This document shows positions 1 through 12,500 of a DNA stretch of 64,000 nt, piece by piece. A program made the position numbers and the translations under genes. Location: NCBI GenBank assembly GCA_019321725.1, contig CM033108.1, positions 18,861,799 through 18,925,798 of the forward strand, written 5' to 3'. Source of the stretch: Paulownia fortunei. Taxonomy: Eukaryota; Streptophyta; Magnoliopsida; Lamiales; Paulowniaceae. How positions within the stretch are numbered: position 1 is the stretch's first letter; every line of letters begins with the position of its first letter. The notes under the pieces were generated by a model. It saw only the letters and a program-made list of their open reading frames with translations, had not been told where the DNA came from and ran no database searches.

Positions 1-910
1 GATGGGCATTGCCCAAGGCATTTTTTTATCATATTGAATCAAGTTCCAAATTTGGGGGCATAAATTGATATACTGAACTGCTGTTCCTTATTTTAGTTCT
101 AAGCAAGATAATGCCAGGAGCCTAAAGTGGTTTATTTGCCTGTCTGTTATTTGGTACTAGCTTGGAAATGATTTCACCACAGTTTCAGTAAATCAGATGT
201 GATAATTCTGAATGAGCTCTAAGCAGCTTGAAAGAAGCTGCTCTAGAATTGTTATTTACGTGGAATTTTGTGCCAGTCACTCTCTTCTTACTCTCCATTG
301 TTCTTGAAGTATAAGCAGGAAAAAAAAAAAGGAAAAAATGATTTGACTTTGTTGAGTGCTTATCAAGTGGAATTCAGAAGCCATTACTCTCTCTTGGCTG
401 GGCAAAGGTGTTTAAACTAGAGACTAGTGGTCTTAGCCAGTGAGATGAACCTTATGTTGCTTACTGCATCATAGGTTGTGGGCTGGTTAGTTTCATCAAA
501 GCAGCCAAGGGAGAGATTAGCACTGATGAAGTTGTTTGTGGTCAGGATAAGAACATATCATGAAGTGAACTGGTAGGAATTGTTGTGGTGTACTTATTGA
601 ATGAGGCAAATTAGTCTTGAGGATCCTAATACGCCGGGTTTGATTCTGAGCATTATACAAGTGTGGCTGCTACATTATGTTGGCAGCCGAAATAAAATTT
701 ATAGGGTTAATTAACTATGCCCTCATATATTATTTGTTTGACTGTTTTACTATGGTCATTTCTCAATACCTAAGGCTATCAACTAAATTGGGGATAGTTT
801 TTATTTTATTTAAAACTCAGGGGTTTTGTTTCAATTTTCTACATGGACTTAAACAAAACACAATAGGGTAAAATACAATTAATACTGGTTTTTGGTGGAG
901 AGGCAGGAGG

Positions 911-1100
911 TGGTTGGATCTTGGGCTATGGTGGAAGGATGGACTGTGAATCTAGGGTTGTGGTAGAGAGGCTGACAGTGGTTGGATTTTGGTTGTGGCA
1001 AAGGGCCTGACAATGGTTGGATTTGGGGTTGTGGTGGAGGGGTGGGCAGGTGATGATTGGATTTGGGACTGTGGTGGGCGGGCAGGCAGGTGGTGCTTGG
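911..1100. repeat. G-rich minisatellite, about 35-70 bp imperfect units
   Basis: Copies of a unit built on TGGTTGGATTTGGGTTGTGG with a variable GGCAGG/GGCTGACA tail follow one another at about 911, 979, 1013 and 1050. The strand is strongly G-rich and the opposite strand C-rich, unlike the AT-rich surroundings. The array ends exactly where the hAT relic begins at 1101, so it may be flanking DNA or a subterminal part of that element. Overlapping open frames across it are low-complexity and not credible genes. Confidence 0.6.
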
Positions 1101-2419
1101 TAGACCTGACCACGGGTCCGAAACCGCCGGTTCCACGGGTCGGGAAATCCCGACCACTGGCGGGCCGATTCTGGTTCCGGGCCCAATTAACCGCTGGGAT
1201 CGGGCCCAGGCCATTTTTTTTTTCTTTTGTTTTTTTGAAAAATTGTTATTTGTTAATTAAAATTTAATTTTACGAAATTATAACTTTCTAAAAACAGAAA
1301 AAGGGCTTGAAGTCTTAAACTTAAATTGGAATGAAAATTTTAAAACTTAAATTTGAAAAAATATTGTTAATTTTTTAACTTAACGAAAAAAATTAACTTA
1401 GATTCAAAAAACGATGCATCAACTTGAAGTCTTCAAAAAATTTGCACTTAAATTTCAAACAATTCATGTTATAATAGTCTGGAATTATGATTAGCTCTCT
1501 CTATCTCTCTCTCTTTTGAATTAATTAGTTAAACTCACTATTACATTATAATATTTTTAATCACTATTATTAACAATCAACAACTAATGAATACTAACAA
1601 TCAACTATCACTATCAACTAGTATTTTCAAAAATACAAATACACATGCTATCATGGAACTTACATCAAATATTTAAAATTTTGAATTTCAATTTTTCCAT
1701 TTGAACAATGTTATATTGTTACAAAAATAGTATAATATTTCATGGGTATCAAATTTGTTAGAAATATTTATAGGTATCGAGGTGCATATATACGCTTATA
1801 ATTCAAATAGATAAGAATATTTTGTGCATATACATCATACATTGAAATGTGCCTCTATGAATGTGTCATGAGTGAAACTTTACGACTATAAACGATTCAA
1901 AAACTAATCATTTTGTCCAAATATTATAGAATATTGAATTTTAAGTGAGTTTTTTTCAATATTAGTAGTGTTAAATAGTTAATTTAAGTACGATGTTAAT
2001 TATAAAAAAATATTCTATTAAATATTTTATTTTGAAATATTTTTAAAATAAATAAGAATAATAAATTTAAAACTCATAAAATTTTATTCTTACATTGCCC
2101 AAGAATTATACCTTTTGAATTGGTAAATCATAAGGAACAAAATACTCGAATTGAGATGTGGGAAAGAGGGAATGTGGACCCAAAACTTTACTATAATATG
2201 GATTGAGAAAGATGGACAATTAAGTAAATAAGTTGGAAATAGGAAAGGACACATTTTTTCACCAAAAAAAATAAAATAAATGACCCGCAGGTTCCACGGG
2301 TTGGGTTTCCCCAACCCATAACCGGCCTTTGATCCAAGGGTCGGTTACGGGTTGAACCCGTTGACCAAGGGCTGGTTATGAGCTGCGTCCGGTTTTGATC
2401 CGATCCATGGTCAAATCAA
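1101..2419 (-). mobile_element. hAT-type relic, internally replaced or deleted
   Basis: The left end TAGACCTGACCACGGG and the GC-rich block after it match the inner end of the hAT element at 10968. The AT-rich stretch after it (about 1215-1310) matches 11145-11240. The right end at 2280-2419 (CCACGGGTTGGGTTTCCCC and onward to GGTCAAATC) matches 12228-12373. Orientation is therefore the same as the 10968-12373 copy. The middle (about 1460-2270) is AT-rich and shows no transposase match. I could not find an 8-bp target duplication, so this is probably the oldest of the three copies. Confidence 0.6.
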
Positions 2420-3194
2420 CTCAGCGGTTGGTTCTAAATGTAGGGGAGGCATACTGGCGGTGGAGGAGCGAGGGTGGCAACCGGTGGTGGTGCAGGATAG
2501 TATTGAACTTTGCAGAGGTGACGACGTCATATCAGCAGTGGCGGTTGGCGGACATGCAGGCTTTTACTGTAGCAATTTCAGACTTTTTCTTTTTAGGGTA
2601 CAAATGACATTACAGAGGTGAAAAACACAATAAACACTTGCTATATGCAGTGCAGCACACCACGAGGCGGAGTGGCTAGTATGCCTGTTTTTACAAAGTT
2701 TAGGGGTCGTTTTGGCTGTTTATTTTGTTCGTTTTTTTTTTCTTTTTATTTTGGCCATTTCCTAGTTCACATGCAGCCAAATGGCTGGCATTTAACCACA
2801 ATTTTTTATGAAATGAATCATATGTTATTGTGCATAGGTTATGGCTTTTACCTATTAAGTCTGCAAGTGGATACAATTCACTTTAAAATAAATGACAGTT
2901 GTTCTTAAAGCATATGTGCGGCTTTGATGCAGCATTTTTACCCTTCTATCGCAAAGCACTGGTTCTGAATCTATATGTTGACTACTCAAAGTAAAACTTC
3001 TGTTATTTCTCCAGAAGCTTTTCTGAAATATAATTTCCAAAGTTTTGTTTGGTTTATCAAAGAAACCATTTAGGTTTTTAGTAGTTTCAATATTCTGGTG
3101 CTTTTAGTGAACAATTATCTAAAGGAAACTCAAATCAAAACTGCTTCTTGTACTTGCCAAGTAGAAAAAATTGTGGATGGTTGCAAGAGAATAT

Positions 3195-3197
<3 letters not shown>

Positions 3198-3260
<63 letters not shown>
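3198..3260. repeat. CT/TC dinucleotide microsatellite
   Basis: About 63 bases of uninterrupted TC repeat lie in the NOL intron, some 315 bp before the exon at 3577. Length polymorphism is likely. Confidence 0.95.
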
Positions 3261-3265
<5 letters not shown>

Positions 3266-3576
3266 AATATCATAGACTTGTTTTAATTACTTTATTACAA
3301 GACATTCAACATCTATTTCTTTTTCCTGTATAACTAACTACAACAATTTTACTCTTATTGTGTGGCTTGATGAATTATCCTGATATCCATTTCCACTTTT
3401 TGTGACTACATAAATCAACAAAATGGTTGGTGTGGCTCATGTTTGCATTTGCAACGTATATTAATGGTTTTTTTTCTTATATATCTGTCTATGCTTATAT
3501 GCTTGTATCTCTGCACAATCCCTTAACTCTTTTCCATTTTTGACTGGAACACCTGTTCTACACCTTTTCATTACAG

Positions 3577-6500
3577 GAATAGGGTATGCACTTGCAAAAG
3601 AGTTTCTGAAAGCTGGAGACAATGTCATCATATGCTCCAGATCAGGTAAATGGTTTATATACACTATACAATTGTATGTATGTTCTGGGAAGTTTTGACA
3701 TATCTGCTTAGAATTTGTTTATCATATTTCCTAATCTGAGGGGAATAATGTTCATTAGTTGTCAATTTAGGCTGCATAATCATAAATCCACGGCGGATGA
3801 CCTGTAATACTGCTCCTGAACTTACAGTTGCATGTTGGATGATGCAATGAGAAAGACATTATCTTTTAACCTAAGCAGAAATTTTAAGAGTGTGATATTT
3901 GAAAAATGTGGTCTATATTAGGACTAACTTTTATTGGACAGGCAACACAATCCTTAGAAAAACTAAACTTGGATTCACCAAATTCAGTAAGGTTCTGTTT
4001 GAGTCAATTCAATCTCCAATAAATGGCATGTATCCTGACTTCTTGTGGTACAAAATAGTTGAGGCACAACCTTTTATGGCACTAAACTTCAATAATAATG
4101 TGTATTTGATGATGAGAAGCCAGATGAAGATAAATACTCACCTTTAAGATGTAACCGTTAAATTTATTTTTCTATGTTGATGCAACCATAAAAGTCTTAT
4201 ATGCCTCCATTCATCATGTGCTTCCAACTTAGACGTACGGCTTCATATTCCATGTCTTCTCATTTTAGGTTGACAAATGTGTGTTTCACGAGTATCTTTG
4301 CACCTGAAAGTTCCGATGCAGATTAAATCTTAAACATATGCTAATAATAATATTGGTATTACATCTAATAGTGAAAAGTGCAAATCAACTTGTGAACCAC
4401 CATAAAGAAAATGAGTGAGCTATGATAGATAGAAATTAACTGGAAAAAATAACTGAAAACTGACTAGTAATAAACTCAATGTACCAAACAATAAGACAAC
4501 CAAGACCAACTCAAGAGGATGAGTGAGATGTCTCATTCCTCTTAATTAATTATGTAGTAGTTGGGACATATTTCTCTCCTTCAGGTATCAGGTTTCCTTT
4601 GCGACTATTTTGTGTGCCAATTGTTGCATATAACAACTGCTTGATGCTCCTCCAGTTATTTTTAGTAAATACCACTGTTGTTTCACAAGTTCTATGATGT
4701 TTCTTGGCTTGGGACGACAGAAATGCTTAGTAGACACTGCTTTCTATTTTCTACTGTTTTTTCTGGTTATAAATTACATAGACATTTATTAACGATCTAC
4801 TTAAATACCACTGTTATTTCACAAGTTCTATGATGTTCTTGGCTTGGGACGACAGAAATGCTTAGTAGACACTGCTTTCTATTTTCTACAGTTTTTTCTG
4901 GTTATAAATTACATAGACATTTATTAACGATCTACTTAAATACCACTGTTATTTCACAAGTTCTATGATGTTCTTGGCTTGGGACGACAGAAATGCTTAG
5001 TAGACACTGCTTTCTATTTTCTACAATTTTTTCTGGTTATAAATTACATAGACATTTATTAACGATCTACTTATTCTTGTCAACGCAGTTCTTGAAAATA
5101 TGTAACACGCGACTAGATTGTCAAGAACAAAAGAATAACATTTTTTTAAAGTAATAGTGTGAGATACATGTCTCTTGATACATCATATAAGTTGCTTTGA
5201 TTCAAAATAAGATAAATTTCTAACTCTGATCTTGTTGGAGTTCATATATTTTTTACATCATAAATTGTACTCATTCATAAGTGCATGAGAAGAAACTCAA
5301 ATCTCAATCAGAATCAATATTGACCAGAAACCAGCAAGCAAATTCTGTTATCCCCAGAAAACAACCACCATTTGTAGGAACAAAAAAGGAGGAAAACATA
5401 CAATTGAGACTAGATAACAAGTAAACTCAACTGACAATTCTATCTTTTTCTTTAAAAAAAAGGAAAAAGAAGCTCTTAGGGCCTGTCAATGTAAAGGAAG
5501 TTGATGTCTTTCCTCTTCATAATGAAAGTCTAATCACAATAATTGTGTAACAATATCATTTAAACATACCAAATAGCCAAAGGTACCACAAATAATAAGG
5601 TAAGAGATATATCAAACTTAAGATTGCATTGGTATCATCTCCAAAATGTTGTCTTCTTTAAGATATTGAGTGGTTACTTGGCAATTACCATGAATAATCA
5701 AAGAATACTTAGTTTCATTTCCCTATGAGTATAGGGTGAAACAAGAAGGTACAATTGCGTGCTTGCAGTTCACTATAAATGCAATGAGTATTGAATGAAA
5801 TCCCAAGTTTTCAGCACTTTTAAACTTTCCAACCAATGGTTGCTGAAACTGCAATAAACTTGAAGGTAATATGTAATAACTGAGAGGGAAGAACATAAAT
5901 GAAGTGCCATAACTTTTAGTTTGCTTAAGTAGCCTGAAAAACATGATACTCTAGCTTATAAGACTCTAAAATCTGGAGAGGTATCTTATTTATTTTTTAC
6001 CTTTTTCTTTTCAGAAACTGGAGTAGTATGTCAAAAGAAAATTGACTTCTGAAAATTCCCCTTGGAAATTTTGTATACTGTTTTTTCCCACTCATTTTCA
6101 TTCTGTTGCATTTACTAGAAGCACAACTTTAAATATTCCCAACTTGCTTGTGAATTTACAGAGGAACGAGTTAAATCTGCTCTTGAAAGCTTACAGGTGG
6201 AGTCAGGGAAGCAGCATGTGTGGGTACCTCCTTCACAACTTCATTATGCTTTACATTTTTTGATGCTGTATAATTTTTCCTGCTTTGTTACATCCCATGA
6301 AAGATCATGTAAACATATACTAAATGAATTCACAAAGCAACAACAGTGAACTTGAGGAAATTCTCTGTTTAATGATTTACTTTAGGTTTGGGCTTGTTTT
6401 TCATATATCAAGTTACAGCCCCAGCCTCATCACACACAACACTTACATAAGCTCACATGAAGGTAACTACGTATAGTTGGGTGTGTATACGCCCTAACTA

Positions 6501-9500
6501 TGCTTATATCAGTAGTTCTTCTTCATGCAGGGTACCAAGTGTGATGTTCGAGAGGGGGACGACGTCAAGAACTTAGTTGGCTTTGCACAAGAACAACTTA
6601 CATACATTGACATATGGGTACTCCATCTTCACACTACAACCTCATCTAAATATAGCATTTCCAGTATCATGTTATGGTGATGATTGCCTTTCTGTAACTC
6701 TTCACTCCACGGGAAATAAGTTTTTGCAACTATTTTGGTGGACTCCTTACAAAGACCACGGTGTGCATTATCATCCTTTGTTATTTAATGAATTTAACGT
6801 CTTGTATTTCAAACACTTTCTTCATAACCTATGTAGTTCAGAATGCTATATAGCTTTTTTATACATAATAATAGGCTTATGTTAACTGAAAAGGTTTTGA
6901 CTAGATCTTATTTGTCAAACGATATAGTCAGTGTTAATGAACCAATTTTCAGAATGATCATTGGAAGTCACAATTTTATTAAGTTGTTTTGAAGTAATTT
7001 GAAAGTGTTTTACAAAGAAATATTATTAACTTTTCCTGTTATTTGGTGGTCCAAGCATTTGCTAATTCATTTGGAATAAGCAGCTGATAAAATCTTTCCA
7101 GTATAGCCTTAGAACCTAAAAGGCAGGGATACTAAGTTGTGGCTTGTGTTTCATCTTTATGAGAGTGACTTGATTACCAGTATGAAACAGACACAAGATG
7201 CTGCTGTTTTGAACTGTATGACATGGATCACAGTTTTAGCTCCTTCCAGTTTTACTTGCACTAGTCTAACAACCAGTTGCAGCAAATCACTGGAAATGAC
7301 AACCATCTAATTGATGGACCCTAGTTTCAATACGTTAGACTTTTACCCTTCAGTTGAACTATTTTTTTCACTTCGTGAATGCTCATCAAATGTATATATT
7401 TGGCGTTTTTTAGTTGTTTGTGAAACATTGGTAGGTTCATCTTCCTATTTCTGTTCTCTCTTATCCCATCTTTAGAATGATGCAGATAAATAATGCAGGA
7501 TCAAATGCATATAGTTACAAACCATTGATGGAGGCATCTGATGAAGATCTAATGTGAATTCCTATTATAATATTTCTTTCTTATTTTCTATGCATATTAT
7601 TTATTTATACATGGACCCCATTTCCTATGCAGTGAAGTTGTCTCTACTAATACCCTTGGTTTGATGATATGCTGTCGAGAGGTAAAATAGTATTTCTACG
7701 TACCCAGAGTATTCTGGATAGATGGTCTTTAGCTAATGCATGATTGTTCTAGGCAATAAATATGATGCAAACACAGCCTCGAGGTGGTCATATCTTTAAC
7801 ATTGACGGAGCCGGTTCAGATGGAAGACCAACTCCGAGGTCTGATTTCATTGTTTGTGTTGTTGAATTTATTCCATTTTCGTTATTCTTCAACATGTTTA
7901 TCATATCTTGCTCATATATTTGTGCAGAAGGGATGCGATTCTATTTGATTTATTGGGGCATAATTTCTGATGTCATTTGGACCTCATATGTTGATTTTGT
8001 TCTCCTGTCCTTGAAAAAGTCTTTTCCTAATGTTTTTTCATTTCCCTCAGATTTGCTGCTTATGGGGCAACTAAACGCAGTGTGGTGCATCTTACAAAAT
8101 CACTACAGGCATGAACTGAGTTTTAATAAAAACATGTCTGTATATTATTTTGCAGATAATTTGAAATGTGCCTGTAGTTCAACCATGTTCTATCTTAATA
8201 ATTTTCTAGATAGATACTTTCTTTTATTTCCTGGCGATATACTATTCACATCTTTTGTGCTAGCTAATTATTTTCTTTAATGCGATGTTCATGCATATTT
8301 GTTACTTTCACAATTTTTTTTTTCATTTTATTTTGCCATTCATGAAATAATCATCATGAAGCACTCCTAACATGGATATCTGCAGTGCGTTGAATGCATT
8401 CACGCATTCTTGTCTCATCCATAGAATACAAGTCCAAGCTACTTTCAATTGCTTATATGTCAAACTCAATAAATGCATCCGAACCTTTAGAGCTTAACAC
8501 ATAATTGGTTCATGTCAAATCCTCTTGTTATCTAATGCATTTTGATTTGTTTATATTTGTTGGAAAGGTTACCTATATTTTGTTTATAGAGTATGAGTAA
8601 CAGACTACATCCATTCTTTTCTCTGTACAGGCAGAATTGAGGATGCAAGATGTCAAAAATGTTATAGTGCATAATCTTTCGGTACGTTTGCTTCATTCAT
8701 TTGCACATCCATTGGATGCTCACTTAACTTGTCTTTATTAAATTCTAGAATGTTACTTGTCAATCTGTAAACTTTATAATATCTTGCTCAGACAAATTAG
8801 ATTCATCTAGCAGTTTACAACTCCTCACATGATTCTGTGACATTTTTTAGTCGAGCAACATGGTGAAATTAGGATTTTGATTTCTTGATTTTTGGTTGTC
8901 AGATTCTCATTTATGATGGATTAGTTTCCATTACCTTGCATTCACAATATTTAACAAATACAAAATCTCAAGGCAATCAAATTCATTGGCCACATGCCAT
9001 TCCCAGCAATCAAACGGAGCCTTACAGGAATTACAAAAAACAAAAAGAAGTCTTTATCAACATGCCATTCCTTGGCAAACAGATGGAGCCTTAGTCCATC
9101 GGCTAGCTGAGGACATCTTGTTGGGATTAATGCCCTTTAGTTCTCAACCTTGGCCAAAGGAGGCTACTTGTCTTAGTATACAACTAGACTTGACCACGGG
9201 TCGGGTCAGAATCGGCCCCAGCCCGTAATCGGCCCGTGATCAACGGGTATTGACCATGGGTCGACAGGTTCGGCCTGTAACAGGCCCTTGGAATCAAGGG
9301 GCCAGTTAGGGGTTAGGGAACCCAACCCGTGGATCTGCCGGGTCCGGCTTTTTCTTTTTTCCTTAAAAAAAGGGGCGTTGCAAGAATAGTCAACGACAAA
9401 TCTCTCATTATGACAAAAAAAAAAAAAAACAAAAAAGATGAAAATGGAGAAAATAAAATATTTTATTTTCCATATAGGCCCCCATGACCCCCATAATGGA

Positions 9501-12500
9501 GACATTTCTATTTGTGATGTCCTATAACTTTGATCCCCTTTAAATGTTAGCATATTTTCGTTGGCAATGGTCAATAACCAACCCCCCTACTTTTTTTTTA
9601 TTATTTTTTCCCTATTAAAATACCCTATCCCCTTTATTTTTTTCACACTTCTACATCCTCAACTCTCAATAACTCAATTATCTCAATACTCAATTGCAAA
9701 TTGTCAATTCTATTTCAAGTATTTAATTATTTATTCTTAATTCTTTCATTAAATAATTTTTCATATTTCATTTCCTTCATCATCAATTCTTCATTCTTCA
9801 ATTCTATATTTTATCTGTGATGGCGAAGGAGATATTTGTTTCGCCCACTTCAACCGTTACAGTGGAGTAAGTTTTAAATGCAGGAGGCAACATATTGAGT
9901 GAGAAACGCTTAATCTTGTCTCCTGAAAATTTAGAAGCCCAACTGCCCAAGCATGTTTTGATGATTGGATCAAGGCCTTTGTACGAAGACAAGGTCAACC
10001 AGATTCGAAAAAAGATAAAAAGGACATGGACGGAGCGACGATGGGAACAGGTGGGAGCGATTGAGCCACGTCGCCACTCCTTAAGGTAAAAAGGGTAAAA
10101 AGGAAAGAAAACTACGTGGGCTTTGATTCTCAATATCCTCAAAGGATACGTAGTCAACTTAAATTTAAGTTCAAACTTTTTTTTATTTTTTAAATTGTTT
10201 TTAATTATATAATTTAAATTTAAGAGCAAATTTTTTATTGAAATTTAAATTTTAACTTTAAGACTTTAAGTTGATGCATCTTTTTTTTTTTTTTTAAGTT
10301 TATTAATTTAAATTTTAGTTAGCAATATTTTTTTTCAAATTTAAGCTAAAAAATTTTCATTAAGTTTAAAAATTAACAATATTTTTTTCAAATTTAAGTT
10401 CAAAAATTCATTCAAATTTAAATTTAAAACTTCAAGTCTTTTTTTGTTTTTAAAAAGTTGTAATTTCGTAGAATTAAATTTTAATTAATAAATAATAATT
10501 TTTCAAAACATAACTCCAAAAAAAAACAATGGTCGGAACTCGAATCGGCCTGCCGGTTCATGGACTCGGGCCGTAATCAGCCCTTGCCGGTTACAATTAA
10601 GGATCGGTATTTCCTGACCCATGGAACCGGCGATTCCGACCCAAAACCACCGATTTTCGGATCCGTGATTAGGTCTATATACAACTATCATCCAGTTGAA
10701 TGGATATTTTTATCTGTCTTTCTGATTATCAATTTCAGTTTTTTCTGTGGAAGGCTTCCGATTACAAAAGATAATTACTACTAAAAATATGTACAATGGG
10801 ATGTAAAAATAATATTTATGTTCCCTGCTTATTTCCTTAATTTATAGCTCTATTGTAAGTATTATGTAATGGAGAATCTCACTATTCAAGTAAATGTGTC
10901 CTGTTGTTTTAACTTATATTTTCAGTATTGTCAACGTGTTGATTATGTCCAATGATATGGATTAACTTAAACCTGACCAGGGGTCAGGAACTGCCGGTTC
11001 CACGGGTTAGGAAATTTCGACTCTTAACCGTAACCGACCCTTGCCGGTTATGGTCCGTGTCCAGGAACCGGCGGGCCGGTTTCGGTTCTGGGCCTGGTTA
11101 CCTGCTTAGTCTGGGCCGATTCCAAAACCTTTTTTATTTAGTTATGTTTTGAAAAATTGTTATTTGTTAATTAAAATTTGATTTTACAAAATTACAACTT
11201 TTTAAAAACAAAAAAAAGGGCTTGAAGTTTTAAACTTATATTTGAATGAAAATTTTTGAACTTTAAATTTGAAAAAAATATTGTTAACTAAAATTTAAGT
11301 TATCTAATATTCTAATTATAATAAACTTTAAAAATAAAAAAAAGATGCATCAACTTGAAGTCTTAAAGTTAAAACTTAAATTTCAATAAAAAATTTGCAC
11401 TTAAATTTAAATTATATAATTAAAAACAATTTAAAAAATAAAAAAACGCTTGAACTTAAATTTAAGTTGTCTATGTATCCTCTTAGTGTATAAAGAAATC
11501 AAAACCCACGTACTTCTCTTACCTTTTTACCTTTTTTACCTTAAGGAATGGCGTGGCTCAATTACTCCCACCCATTCCCGTCTTCGTTTTGTATCCTCCT
11601 CTTGATCTTCCCTCCAATCCAGCTGACCTTGTCTTCATATAGAGGCCTTGATTCAATTATCAAAACAAGTTTGGGCAGTTGGGCTTCTAAATTTTCGAGA
11701 GACAACGTTGAGCGTTTCTTATTGAATATGCTGCCTCTCGCACTGAAGACTTGCTCCACTGCAACGGTTGAGATGGGTAAAGCAAGTATCTCCTTCGCCA
11801 TCACGAAAAAAATATAGAATTGAAGATGAAGGAAATGAAATATGAAAAATGATTTAATGAAAGAATTAAGAATAAATACTTAAAATATTATTGATAATTT
11901 GCAATTAAGTGTTGAGAAAATTGGGTTATTGAGAGATGAGAATGTAGAAGTATGAAAAAAATGAAGGAGAAGGGGGTTTTTATAGGGGGGAAACCGTTGC
12001 CAACGGAAATATGCTAACATTTAAAGGGGATCAAAGTTACAGGACATTACAAATGAAAATATCTCCATTATGGGGGGCATGGGACCTATATGGAAAGTAA
12101 GATGTTTTATTGTATCCCTTTTCATCTTTTTTGTTTTTGTTTTTTTCCTTTATGGTCATAATGAGGGATTTGCCATTAACTCTTCTTGCAACGGCCTTTT
12201 TTAAAAAAAGAAACAAAGCTGGACCCAGCAGGTCCACGGGTTGGGTTTCCCCAATCCGTAACTGGCCTTTGATCCCAAGGGTACAGGTTGAACCCATCAA
12301 CCTGTGGTCAATGGGTTTCGACCCGTTGACCACGGCTCGGGTCTAGTTCTGACCAGGCCCATGGTCAAGTCTAGATTAACTTCTTCATTTGTACGTGTGT
12401 TGGCACCCATGTGTCTGCTATCATATATTAATTTTCTTTTCTTTTCGTACTTTCTATTTCCCATTCTGTGCAGCCAGGAATGGTCACAACGGATCTTCTC

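Larger units (their letters stand above)
1..3576 (+). other. Probable upstream intron of the NOL gene
   Basis: The first recognisable NOL exon begins at 3577 directly after a pyrimidine-rich tract and an AG. It starts in mid-codon inside the SDR glycine motif, so at least one earlier exon (transit peptide and start of the Rossmann fold) must exist. I searched 1-3576 for a coding stretch leading into that motif and found none, so this is probably intron, with the first exon(s) before the window. It carries a G-rich minisatellite, a hAT relic and a CT microsatellite, listed separately. The short open frames here are repeat-derived. Confidence 0.6.

Noticed and set aside
879..1267. Several overlapping proline- or glycine-rich open frames
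   Set aside because: They arise from the G-rich minisatellite and GC-rich hAT end; no domain and no conserved frame.
4666..5071. CRISPR-like or other spaced repeat array
   Set aside because: Whole 136-bp units are directly adjacent without spacers, inside a plant intron; it is a plain tandem duplication.
7762..8280. 172-residue open frame on the + strand
   Set aside because: It is NOL exon 7753-7838 read through into the intron; the conserved protein leaves this frame at 7838.
9177..12381. A single 3.2-kb palindromic foldback element
   Set aside because: Each half has its own 8-bp target duplication and 274 bp of plain intron lies between, so it is two insertions.
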